From positions 62,001 to 126,000 of the forward strand of contig JAATFL010000009.1 in NCBI GenBank assembly GCA_015655215.1: DNA of 64,000 bases, in the 5' to 3' direction. Position 1 is the stretch's first letter; each line of letters begins with the position of its first letter. Under the pieces are notes generated by a model. It ran no database searches and was not told the origin of the DNA. It was given only the letters and a program-made list of their open reading frames with translations. This DNA is from Coriobacteriia bacterium (lineage in GTDB: Bacteria; Actinomycetota; Coriobacteriia; Coriobacteriales; RUG033). The position numbers were made by a program, and so were the translations under genes. Shown here piece by piece: positions 1-7,750 of the stretch.

Positions 1-555
1 GAGGGGTCGGACGATGCCCTGCCCGTTTGCCTCGGGGGTCGACAGCGTGGCGTCATCAGGCTGGTATGCGCTCCCTGCCGCGGCAAGCCGCGCCGCCGCA
101 TCCTTCATCCGCTGGCCCCTCTCGTCAGACGGGGTCGCATCGTCGTAGGAGAGCTGGCCTTGCGCGAACCAACACGCAAGCTGCGTTATCTCCCGTGCCT
201 CGTTCTCGTCGAACGAGACCCCATCGATGGTCGTGGTGTTGGGGTATCCATGCGAGAGGACGTAGGCGATGGGGATGTCGGCGGGGACCTCGGTCTCGAA
301 CAGCATGCCCTCGAGGGGGCCATGGAGGTCGGGGTCGAGACAGTAGGCGACGGTCCCGTCCGTTGCGTAGTAATGGTTCATCTCGAGGTTCGGTGCCATG
401 CCGCTGAAGGCTGTCGTGCTGTGGTCGCAATAGAAACTCATCGCATGGGCGGGTCGGGCGATGACGCTGCCGTACGCGAGGAGGGCGAGCGCGCAGACGA
501 CAAGGGTCGTGAGCATCCGACGGCGTGCAACGATGGCATGCGATGCCTGTCTCAT
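1..555 (-). CDS. Secreted thioester-domain surface protein (partial, C-terminus outside window)
   Basis: The reading frame is open from an ATG at 555 to the window edge, giving 185 residues of a longer protein. Residues 1-38 form a classic Sec signal peptide: an Arg-rich start, a hydrophobic core around residues 16-32, and a cleavage site after the AHA of RPAHA. The mature part has the two hallmarks of internal thioester domains in Gram-positive adhesins: an aromatic-Cys pair (AYCLD, near residue 71) and a later TQxAxW motif (ITQLACWF, near residue 130). In characterised families this Cys and Gln form the reactive thioester that bonds covalently to host targets. The ATG overlaps the upstream gene's stop (ATGA), so it is translationally coupled to 552-1970. 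Any cell-wall anchor would lie beyond base 1. The domain call rests on motif recognition, not an alignment. Confidence 0.75.
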   Translation of the reverse strand, partial: MRQASHAIVARRRMLTTLVVCALALLAYGSVIARPAHAMSFYCDHSTTAFSGMAPNLEMNHYYATDGTVAYCLDPDLHGPLEGMLFETEVPADIPIAYVLSHGYPNTTTIDGVSFDENEAREITQLACWFAQGQLSYDDATPSDERGQRMKDAAARLAAAGSAYQPDDATLSTPEANGQGIVRPL

Positions 556-1970
556 GTCTGGTCCTTCCATCCTCGTTGGTGGTCGATGATGCTCGGCGTC
601 CGATGCCACGGGGGTCGCTCGGACGTCATCATCGTGCAGTCCTTCGATGCCTGTCGGGTGGAAAGGTCGCCTTCGCCCTTGGTGAAGCTCTCACGAAGGG
701 GGAGCTCGGCGGAGACCCGACCCTCATAGAGCACGCGCCCGTTGGCCATCACGCGCATTCGCCCCTTCGAGTCGAGGGCGCGGTTGGACGGTCGATACCC
801 GAGACGCGCGAGGGCTGGGGCCTCGGACGGAGGGACGCTCAGCCCGATAGCCGTCTTGCGGGGTATTCGAGCCTCCCAGCAGCGGTCCCGGCGATGCTCT
901 TGCACGGAGCAGAGAACGGATATCCCGTCCGGTCCCGAGGAGACGAGACGACCCCTGCGCCTGCGGAGGTATGCGAAGCCCCCGATGACGGGCAGTGCGG
1001 CACCGACCGAGCCGGCGCCTACCAGGAGGAGGGGGTTCAACCCCGCATCGGCGGATGAGGGTCCCCCGATGTCTGCGGGAAGGTTCGTGTCGTCTTCGAC
1101 GATGGCGGTACCCGCCTGCGTCTGCTGGTAGGTGGCGTTGATGACCAGTCTGCGAACCGAGGAGGTGATGGCCCCTCCGTATTCGGCCGTTACCTGGTAA
1201 TGATGTATCTCGAGGTAGCTCTCTGTCCCACGGTACGTGACATGCGCCTGATAGGAGGTCGGCAGGCCATGGATGTCCGTCGAGGTGACGGTATAGGACA
1301 CCGCGGCCCGAGAGAGCGTCGCTATCGTGTTCGCACCGACGCCTGTGTCCGATGTGACCGTGAAGTCCCGTGTGGTGGGGATGAGCATCACGTCGTTGCT
1401 GGGTAGGTCCTCGATGGTGACGGTCCGGTCAACCTCGCGGGTCAGCGATTCGTAGACCGGTGCGACCTGGTATGCCGTACGTGGGATGATGCCGGAGAGG
1501 TCCCCCTCGACTACCGTCAACGCCTGCTCGAAATACTGGTCGAGGTGTTCGACGCCATCGAGCGGGACGTCCTTCGTGACGACGCGCGACACCATCGTGG
1601 TCGGGATCTCGTAGGTCTCGTCGACGACGGCCCCGTCTTGGGAGGAGAGGGAGTAGCTGCGGCCATCCGCCGTGGTCTGTGCGGGGATCTCGGGTATGTC
1701 CTGTCCTTCGAGGTAGGAGTAGCCGATGACGACCTGGTGGTCGTCATCGGCGTTCGGCTGGGTGTTGCCCACGCCCAGGGCGACGAGAGGGGTCGAAAGG
1801 CGTAACGCGGTCAGGAGAAGCCCCAGCGCGAGGAGGGAGCGTGGGATGGGACGGCCTGCTCGTAGGGATGCCCTACGGGACGAGGGAAGATGTCCGGGGG
1901 AAGCCGTGTGCCGGGTATCTGCCAGGTGCGACGTGCTCGTGGGATGGGGGTGGAAGAGGCGGGTGCTCAT
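552..1970 (-). CDS. Type I membrane surface protein with cytoplasmic tail, function unknown
   Basis: A 472-residue protein. It has a long polar, basic N-terminus, a hydrophobic segment around residues 45-67 (signal anchor or signal peptide), and a roughly 240-residue extracellular region rich in Thr, Val and Tyr that looks beta-stranded. A second hydrophobic stretch lies near residues 310-335 and is followed at once by RRRR, the stop-transfer pattern of a type I membrane protein. About 130 polar residues remain on the inside. There is no LPXTG motif. It overlaps its upstream neighbour's stop by ATGA and the downstream thioester-domain gene in the same way, so the three are one operon. I do not recognise the family. 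It could be an accessory or stalk protein for the thioester adhesin. Confidence 0.7.
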   Translation of the reverse strand: MSTRLFHPHPTSTSHLADTRHTASPGHLPSSRRASLRAGRPIPRSLLALGLLLTALRLSTPLVALGVGNTQPNADDDHQVVIGYSYLEGQDIPEIPAQTTADGRSYSLSSQDGAVVDETYEIPTTMVSRVVTKDVPLDGVEHLDQYFEQALTVVEGDLSGIIPRTAYQVAPVYESLTREVDRTVTIEDLPSNDVMLIPTTRDFTVTSDTGVGANTIATLSRAAVSYTVTSTDIHGLPTSYQAHVTYRGTESYLEIHHYQVTAEYGGAITSSVRRLVINATYQQTQAGTAIVEDDTNLPADIGGPSSADAGLNPLLLVGAGSVGAALPVIGGFAYLRRRRGRLVSSGPDGISVLCSVQEHRRDRCWEARIPRKTAIGLSVPPSEAPALARLGYRPSNRALDSKGRMRVMANGRVLYEGRVSAELPLRESFTKGEGDLSTRQASKDCTMMTSERPPWHRTPSIIDHQRGWKDQT

Positions 1971-2329
1971 AGGGATCCTCCGACGAGCAGGTCGATGGCC
2001 TGTGGAATCGTCATATCGTTGACGACGGCGGTGAAGACGAGGGTGAGTATGATGATCCCCACGATGCTCGCACCGATGGCCCGTGCGCCTTCGCAGAGGC
2101 GCTGGAGCACTACGTGCGGGAAGCGTCGAGGCGATGGTGTCGATGGGGGAGGGGGCAAAGCCCCATCCTCTCGCCCTGTGACCATCGGGCTGGACGTCGT
2201 CGCGAAGGTGATGTCCACCACCGCGTCACCCCGTCCTCGCTTCGCAGGGGGATGGATGGAATCCCGCCTAGGCGCACGTGCCGGGACGCGGGTGGAGGGC
2301 GGGACACCCGGCACCGTCCCGTCAGACAT
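1967..2329 (-). CDS. Small single-pass membrane protein, function unknown
   Basis: A 120-residue reading. The start is taken at the ATG at 2329, which follows a GGGGAA ribosome-binding site and overlaps the upstream stop by only eight bases. A longer reading from the ATG at 2404 would overlap the upstream gene by 83 bases. The N-terminal 75 residues are polar and Pro/Arg-rich. One clear transmembrane helix of about 19 residues (GASIVGIIILTLVFTAVV) sits near the C-terminus, ending in VGGSL. It is translationally coupled to 552-1970 by ATGA. No family recognised. Position in the operon suggests a role in assembly or anchoring of the surface protein. Confidence 0.55.
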   Translation of the reverse strand: MSDGTVPGVPPSTRVPARAPRRDSIHPPAKRGRGDAVVDITFATTSSPMVTGREDGALPPPPSTPSPRRFPHVVLQRLCEGARAIGASIVGIIILTLVFTAVVNDMTIPQAIDLLVGGSL

Positions 2330-2642
2330 GGTTCCCCGCCGGCGAGGACGAAGGGGAGGCCAAGGGGATGGGCCCTTCGAGGAGTTGCTGGACCGACGGG
2401 TCATGCTCGCCCGTCTTCGAAGGGACTCCCACCACCAAGGCGCTCACGAGAACCGTGAGCGCGAACGTACGCAGGCGATGCCGTCGCCACGTGGGCGAGG
2501 GCGGTGTCGGTGTCGGTGTCGGTAGGGCACTCTGCACTCGTCCGATTCCCCCGTCCGGTCTGCCAGAGGTCCTCGATCGTCCTGCAAGCGTGGCCACGTC
2601 GTCCTCCCGTCCCTCGTGCCCGATGCGAACTCGCATCGGCAT
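2322..2642 (-). CDS. Small exported or membrane protein, function unknown
   Basis: A 106-residue reading, probably the first gene of the minus-strand surface locus. It has a polar N-terminus with a Pro-Thr run, then a hydrophobic helix near residues 58-73 preceded by RRHRLR, then a short tail containing PSVQQLLEGP. The basic-then-hydrophobic layout fits a signal anchor. The start at 2642 is the least certain part, because the ribosome-binding site is weak and an alternative ATG lies two codons in. Support comes from tight coupling to the next gene and from the membrane segment. No family recognised. Confidence 0.4.
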   Translation of the reverse strand: MPMRVRIGHEGREDDVATLAGRSRTSGRPDGGIGRVQSALPTPTPTPPSPTWRRHRLRTFALTVLVSALVVGVPSKTGEHDPSVQQLLEGPIPLASPSSSPAGNHV

Positions 2643-3407
2643 CCACCGGTCCGTTCGAGGATAAGGGGAGGCCTTAGCAGACTTTGTTTGGGCCGTCGAC
2701 GAAGCTCGGCGCGTTATTCGACGGGGGTCCCACCAAGCGTCGACGTGGTTCTGACGTCTTCCGGCTCGCGTGGGGCGGATACCGTCTTGAATATCGGTTT
2801 GGCATCCTTTTCGGGAGCGCGGTGCCCGGCCCGCGACACGGCGTGGTGGTGTGAGGGCGAAGCGGAAGCGGAAGGCCTCCCGCGGGGGAGGCCGAGGTGT
2901 GTCGAGGAAAGGGGAATCCCCAAGGGCTCCATGGAAGGAAGCGCTTTGGAGGGGGCGTCGATGAAAGGCTCCCCCTACAACGAAAGAGACCCGGCAGGGG
3001 AACCGGGTCTCTTTCACAAGGAGGGGATACGACGCTCTCGTCACGTCCCGAGCAGGATCCGAGTCGGTCTCTCTGCCCGTATCGATCGCGGAGGGGTGGC
3101 CGCTCTCGATGACAGTTACAAGATAGGCCATCGCTACCCGGGGTAAAGGGCTTCTTCGATCTAAAACGGGTTATGTTACGCCTTTGTTGCCCTCGTGAAA
3201 TCCTTCGATAACGTCGTCGGTGGAATTGTTGCCAAGTGACGTTTCCCGGACCCTCGAACCTGTCCGTGCGCCCTGATTCTGGGCGGCTTCCCTCGTCCGT
3301 TCCCCTCCCTTCGCCGTTCGCCGCCACCCATCGCGCGCCCACCCTGGCAGTGGATGGTTCTGACCTCATACTATACGAAGACTACCTGCTTGCTTGGAGG
3401 TCCTACC
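2643..3407. other. Intergenic region between divergent surface locus and metH-like gene
   Basis: About 760 bases without a convincing gene. Open frames are present on both strands but lack ribosome-binding sites and protein-like composition. It must hold the divergent promoters for the minus-strand surface operon and for the plus-strand gene at 3408. A possible -10 (TACTAT, 3369-3374) lies in front of the latter. Two hairpins are visible: an 8-bp stem at 2874-2893 and a perfect 13-bp stem at 2982-3015. I looked for a cobalamin or SAM riboswitch ahead of the metH-like gene and saw no recognisable core. Confidence 0.5.
2982..3015. terminator. Perfect 13-bp hairpin, terminator-like without U-tract
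   Basis: GAAAGAGACCCGG at 2982-2994 pairs perfectly with CCGGGTCTCTTTC at 3003-3015 across an 8-base loop. Neither side has a clear U-run. No gene obviously ends into it from either strand, so it may be a terminator for a small untranslated transcript, a leader element of the minus-strand surface operon, or an operator. Confidence 0.4.
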
Positions 3408-5138
3408 ATGTCTGACATCGCACTTCGCCTTGGCAAAGGGATCCTCGTCATCGAGGGTGCCCTCGACTCCCAACTCGTGCGTGCGGGGATGCCCGCGGGC
3501 GCCTGTCCGGATGAACTCAACATCATGGATGCGGAGATGGTGGCCGACGCGCATCGATCGAACCTGCTCTCCGGTGTCGACTGCATCGTTTCGAACACCC
3601 GTGGGGCCACGGCTCATGCGCTGGCCGCATTCGAGGTGGCCGACGATGCCGATGCGATCAACCGCGCTGGCGTGCGTATCGCCCGGGGCATGCATCCGGA
3701 GCACGTCCTCGCCGCGGTGGGGCCATGCGGTCTCACGATAGAGCCACGCGGTGGTTCGACGTTTGACGATGTCCATCGGCAATACTCCGATCAGGTCAAG
3801 AGCCTGGCTGCCGAGAGCCCGGAGGCCATCCTCATCGTCTCCATGACCGACATCGCCGACGCACGATGCGCGCTCATCGCGGCACGCGAGGCGTGTGACC
3901 TGCCGGTGATCGTGGGATGCACCTTCGGGGAGGACGGACGCATGCCCGGCTCGGGTACGGACCCTGCGACCGCGGCGATCGTCCTCGGGGCTGTTGGTGC
4001 GAGTGCGGTGGGCATCGACGGAGGTGTCGGTTTCGAGACTGCCGAGAAACTGCTCGTGCAGATGGAGAGGGTCACGGAGCTGCCGGTCATGGTGAGGGCT
4101 GACGTCGGCGTCGTCGACGGGGGCGGATATCCCAAGGCGGCGGTGATCGGCCTCACCGCGTCCGGAGCCGCTTCGCATCGAGGTGCGGTGAGCTTGGCCG
4201 CGGCCTGGGCACAGCGGCTTCGCGATGACGGTGCGGCGCTCATCGGGGCAGCCGAGGGGTCGCACCCGGCCGTTACCGGCGCCATGGCTGCGATGGTGAA
4301 GGGCGACGAGGTCCGACGGTCACCTTGCGCATCGGCTGGCGGGGGAATGCTCCTCGCAGGGCCGCGGGCCTGGTCGCGCATCGGGGGCGGTGCACCCTGC
4401 CGCACGATCGGCGGGCGCATCAACACCACGGGGCAAGGCGCGCTCGCCGCCTCGCTGCGTGCCGGCGATCTCTCGCTGGCGTGTGGGATCGGCCGTGAGC
4501 AGGTGTCGGCAGGCGCCGATCTGCTCGACGTCAACGTCGGAGAGGCGGATGTCGACGTCGCAGACGTCTTCCCGCGTCTCGCCGGTGCGCTCGCAGGGTG
4601 CTGCGACGCCCCGCTCGTGTTCGACTGCTCCGACCCCATGGCCCTCGAGCGCTCGTTGCGCGGATACCCGGGTCGCGCCCTCGTCAACTCGGTGACCGGG
4701 GACCAGGAGAGTCTCGAGCGGGTCCTCCCGTGTGCCGTGCGATACGGTGCCGCCGTCATCGTGCTCGCGATGGAAGGTGGTGTCGTCCCGGATACCGCGC
4801 ACGGGCGCATCGCCGTCATCGACCGCGTGCGCGACGCGGCTCTGCGTGCCGGTCTGACCGACGCCGACCTGCTCTACGACGTGCTGGCGATGCCGGAGGC
4901 CCACGATGCCTCGGCAAACGATGTCGCCTACGAGACGCTGCGCCTCGCCCATGAGCGGGGTCTCCTGACGCTGATGGGTGTATCCAACGTGAGCTTCGGG
5001 CTCGCCGACCGCGTGCCGCCTGACGCCGCGTGCGCGACATGCGCCATCGGGGCGGGCGTCGACGCCGTCATCATCGACCCGCGCGAGGTCGAGGTGATGG
5101 AGGCCATCGGTCGTGCCCGCTACTCCACCGTTCCGTAG
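3408..5138 (+). CDS. MetH-like protein: degenerate homocysteine-methyltransferase domain plus folate (pterin)-binding domain
   Basis: A 576-residue protein starting at the ATG behind GGAGGT (3394-3399). Residues 1-300 follow the homocysteine S-methyltransferase barrel of methionine synthase. Residues 330-575 follow the methyltetrahydrofolate-binding barrel. The folate half keeps its usual landmarks: GGRINTTG, LLDVNVG, FDCSDP, NSVTG and SNVSFGL. The homocysteine half has lost its zinc site: the family NCG is IDGG (about residue 205) and the family GGCCGT is GAAEGS (residues 280-285), so all three zinc cysteines are absent. There is no cobalamin-binding or activation domain. It may act only as a folate-dependent corrinoid methyltransferase component, or in a non-catalytic role. 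The domain assignment is solid; function as a methionine synthase is unlikely as it stands. Confidence 0.8.
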   Translation: MSDIALRLGKGILVIEGALDSQLVRAGMPAGACPDELNIMDAEMVADAHRSNLLSGVDCIVSNTRGATAHALAAFEVADDADAINRAGVRIARGMHPEHVLAAVGPCGLTIEPRGGSTFDDVHRQYSDQVKSLAAESPEAILIVSMTDIADARCALIAAREACDLPVIVGCTFGEDGRMPGSGTDPATAAIVLGAVGASAVGIDGGVGFETAEKLLVQMERVTELPVMVRADVGVVDGGGYPKAAVIGLTASGAASHRGAVSLAAAWAQRLRDDGAALIGAAEGSHPAVTGAMAAMVKGDEVRRSPCASAGGGMLLAGPRAWSRIGGGAPCRTIGGRINTTGQGALAASLRAGDLSLACGIGREQVSAGADLLDVNVGEADVDVADVFPRLAGALAGCCDAPLVFDCSDPMALERSLRGYPGRALVNSVTGDQESLERVLPCAVRYGAAVIVLAMEGGVVPDTAHGRIAVIDRVRDAALRAGLTDADLLYDVLAMPEAHDASANDVAYETLRLAHERGLLTLMGVSNVSFGLADRVPPDAACATCAIGAGVDAVIIDPREVEVMEAIGRARYSTVP

Positions 5139-5371
5139 ACGAGCCCCCAACCGTGTCCGGCAAGCGAGGAGTTGAGCTGGTCGCAGAGCTGCTGTCGCGT
5201 GTACGTGCCCGGCGGCAGGAGCGTGACGATCTCGATGAGGTCGCCGGGGAGGTCGGCCGCCTCGCATTGGATGATGAGGTCGAGCCGACTCACCCGTCCG
5301 GTCGAGCGATAGGATGCGTCGATGACGCGCTGCAGGGCACCGTAATCCGCCGATCGTCTGACGATTGCCAT
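5120..5371 (-). CDS. Conserved-looking small hypothetical protein
   Basis: An 83-residue soluble protein starting at the ATG at 5371 behind a strong GGGGAGGG site. Its 3' end overlaps the end of the convergent metH-like gene by 19 bases. The sequence is mixed alpha/beta-like: a helical start (YGALQRVIDASYRS), RVSRLDLIIQCEAADLPGDL, then LLPPGTYTRQQLCDQL and a C-terminal GLVYGTVE. No signal peptide, membrane helix or catalytic motif is visible. It lies just downstream of the phoR-like kinase gene on the same strand (96-base gap) and could be the last gene of that transcript. Family not recognised. Confidence 0.6.
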   Translation of the reverse strand: MAIVRRSADYGALQRVIDASYRSTGRVSRLDLIIQCEAADLPGDLIEIVTLLPPGTYTRQQLCDQLNSSLAGHGWGLVYGTVE

Positions 5372-5466
5372 GTCCCTCCCCTCGGTGATGCCGTCCTCGT
5401 CGCGTGCCGTCGTGGGGTGCATCATACCATCTCGCCCATCAACCACCTCGGTCGCTGGTGCCACCA

Positions 5467-6948
5467 TCATCGTGGGTGCCTGGCCGAGAAGCCCTTGCGG
5501 CCGGTCTCCCTTCGCGCACGCGGGAGTCTCACCGTGAACGTGGACCCCTCGGTCGGGATGCTCGCGAGCTCGATGGTGCCGCCGCCACGCCGTACAGCGT
5601 GGCGCACGAGCGACAACCCCAGCCCCGTGCCACCCAACTCACGCGAGTGGGCGGTATCGACGCGGTAGAAGCGTTCGAAGATGCGGCTCTGGTCGGAGAG
5701 GGGGATGCCGATGCCCGTATCGGCCACGGCCAGGGTGATGCTCGTGTCATCGGCATCGAGCAGCACGGTGACGGCCCCTCGCTCCGTGTACCTGATCGAG
5801 TTCTCGAGCAGGTTGTCGATGATGAGCGAGGCGTCGGTCGCGGAGAGGGGGACGAGGCAGGAGTCGTTTGCGGCGATGCTGTCGGACAGCGTCAGCGACA
5901 GTCCCTTGTCGGTGGCTTCGCCACGATGTACCTCGAGCGAGGTGCTCACCGCGGAGTGGAAGTCGGTCGTGGTGCCGAGGGGGCTCGTCTCGTCATCGCG
6001 CTCGAGCCGCGAGAGGTCGAGCAGGTCGAGGACGATGTGCTGGAGACGGGTCGACTCGGCGTTGAGCCTCGTCGCGAACGAGCCGACCGTGGCGAGGTCG
6101 CCGTCGTCGCTGGCGGTCTGGATGGCCTCCGAGAGCAGGAGGATGCCTGCGACCGGCGTCTTGAGCTCATGGCTCGCATTGGCGACGAAGTCGGTGCGCA
6201 CCTGCTCGAGGTGCCTCACGGGGTTGGTGGCCTGCCGGATGGTGAACACGGCGACACCGGCGGCGATGAGCAACCCGATCGCCAGGAGGACGAGGCTTGT
6301 CGTGCGCAGGCTCTGGGTCATACCCGCGATGGTGGAGGCGAGTGACGAGACGCGGAGCACGCAGGGTTCATCCTGATAGGTGGTCGGGACGGCGACGTAG
6401 AGGCGTTCGACCCCGTCGGTCGCGCTCGTGCGCGTATCCGACCCGACCTCACCGGCAAGTGCGGCGATGACCTCGGGACGAGTGCCATGGTTCTCCATCG
6501 TCGTCGGATCATCCACGGTATCTGCGAGCACCTCACCGCTCTGGGAGATGATCGTGATGCGGACATCGGCGTTCGCATCGAGCAGGGTGATGAGACCGGA
6601 GGCGTCCATGGTGGGATTCGCCTGCTCCAGCGCCTGGAGGGCCGCGGCGTCGGTATGGGCGATCGAGGCGAGGCTGCTGCGCTGGTCGCTCGAAGCGGCC
6701 TGACCGAGGGGGGCGAACACCGACCACGTCCACGCGGCCATGAGCACGAGCGCCGCCAACAGGTAGCCGATGATGACCCACGAGCGCCAGGAAAGGGGGT
6801 TTCGCTCCCTGCGCCCGGAACCATCATGCGATCGGATGTCGTGTAGGCGTCCGGGGACACCGGTCTCGAGATCGCCACCACCCATGGTGCGACCATGGTG
6901 GATGGGCCACCTCATGGCCGAGGAGAAGCGGAGGGCATGGCGAGCCAT
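5467..6948 (-). CDS. phoR: PhoR-type sensor histidine kinase
   Basis: A 493-residue membrane kinase that partners the response regulator immediately upstream; its start lies 9 bases after that gene's stop, behind TAGGAG. A transmembrane helix near residues 56-76 and a second near 217-238 flank an extracytoplasmic sensor of about 140 residues. The kinase core follows: H-box ASHELKTP with the phosphorylated His, N-box LLENSIRYTE, G1 DTGIGIP and G2 GGTGLGLSLV. I see no clear HAMP or PAS domain between the second helix and the H-box. Its position at the end of the pst cluster makes phosphate the expected signal, though the sensor itself is not diagnostic. Confidence 0.9.
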   Translation of the reverse strand: MARHALRFSSAMRWPIHHGRTMGGGDLETGVPGRLHDIRSHDGSGRRERNPLSWRSWVIIGYLLAALVLMAAWTWSVFAPLGQAASSDQRSSLASIAHTDAAALQALEQANPTMDASGLITLLDANADVRITIISQSGEVLADTVDDPTTMENHGTRPEVIAALAGEVGSDTRTSATDGVERLYVAVPTTYQDEPCVLRVSSLASTIAGMTQSLRTTSLVLLAIGLLIAAGVAVFTIRQATNPVRHLEQVRTDFVANASHELKTPVAGILLLSEAIQTASDDGDLATVGSFATRLNAESTRLQHIVLDLLDLSRLERDDETSPLGTTTDFHSAVSTSLEVHRGEATDKGLSLTLSDSIAANDSCLVPLSATDASLIIDNLLENSIRYTERGAVTVLLDADDTSITLAVADTGIGIPLSDQSRIFERFYRVDTAHSRELGGTGLGLSLVRHAVRRGGGTIELASIPTEGSTFTVRLPRARRETGRKGFSARHPR

Positions 6949-6957
6949 GCCGTGCTC

Positions 6958-7695
6958 CTACGATATCGAGGCACCGTATTCCATACCATCCGTGATCTCC
7001 CTGTCGTCCTTGTCCATCAGCTGGAACCGATACCCCATGCCATGCACGGTGTGGATGAACCGGTACGCCGAGGGGTCCTCCACGGCCTTGCGGATACGGC
7101 GGATGTGCACGTCGATGGTGCGCGAGGTGGGGAGGAACTCCTCGCCCCATACCTCGGTGGCGAGCCAGGTACGCGTGGAGAGGGCACCCGGGCGACTTGC
7201 GAGCGTGAGCAGCAACTCGTACTCCTTGGCGCGCAGGTGCACGGGTTTGTCGGCGACGTAGACCTGCGCGGCATCGACGTCGATGCGCAGGTCACCGTAG
7301 GAGAGCGTGCCCGTTGGCTGTGGTGCCTTCGCCTGAGCACGTCGCATGTTCGCACGGATGCGGGCGAGCAACTCGCTCGTGGAGAAGGGCTTGGTGATGT
7401 AATCGTCCGCCCCGGCATCGAGACCGCGGACCTTGTTCTCCTCGCGGTCGAGCGCCGTGAGCATGATGATGGGCGTGACCTTGTCGGTGGCGCGGATGGT
7501 GGTGGCCACCTCGAAGCCGGACAGGCCGGGGAGCATGATGTCGAGCAGGATGAGGTCGGGACCGATGGTCTGCGCCGTCTTGAGCCCGGTGGTGCCCGTG
7601 CTCGCCGTGCTGACCGAGTACCCCGCCTTCGTGAGTGCGAACTCGATGACGGGACGTATCGTCGGGTCATCCTCGATGACCAATATGGTTGCCAT
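6958..7695 (-). CDS. phoP: OmpR/PhoB-family response regulator of the phosphate locus
   Basis: A 245-residue regulator. The N-terminal receiver domain (residues 1-120) begins MATILVIEDDP and carries the phospho-acceptor Asp in LILLDIMLPG and the switch Lys in DYITKPFS. The C-terminal winged helix (about 140-235) has the OmpR-type recognition region SRTIDVHIRRIRKAVE and ends GMGYRF. The start at 7695 is chosen because the receiver fold begins there and a GAGG site precedes it; an upstream ATG at 7824 would add 43 residues overlapping pstB. It lies between pstB1 and the sensor kinase. By family knowledge it would bind direct-repeat boxes upstream of pst; candidate boxes are at 12481-12529. Confidence 0.92.
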   Translation of the reverse strand: MATILVIEDDPTIRPVIEFALTKAGYSVSTASTGTTGLKTAQTIGPDLILLDIMLPGLSGFEVATTIRATDKVTPIIMLTALDREENKVRGLDAGADDYITKPFSTSELLARIRANMRRAQAKAPQPTGTLSYGDLRIDVDAAQVYVADKPVHLRAKEYELLLTLASRPGALSTRTWLATEVWGEEFLPTSRTIDVHIRRIRKAVEDPSAYRFIHTVHGMGYRFQLMDKDDREITDGMEYGASIS

Positions 7696-7750
7696 GCCCT
7701 CGACCTCGCTATCTGCTGGTTGCGTCGTGCTCGTGACCATACCCGGCAAC

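Noticed and set aside
2616-3146. Plus-strand frame of 176 codons in the intergenic region before the metH-like gene
   Set aside because: No ribosome-binding site, runs through a perfect hairpin, and has unstructured, repetitive composition. No homologous family is recognisable.
3100-3407. Possible cobalamin or SAM riboswitch ahead of the metH-like gene
   Set aside because: No recognisable conserved core or pairing pattern was found.
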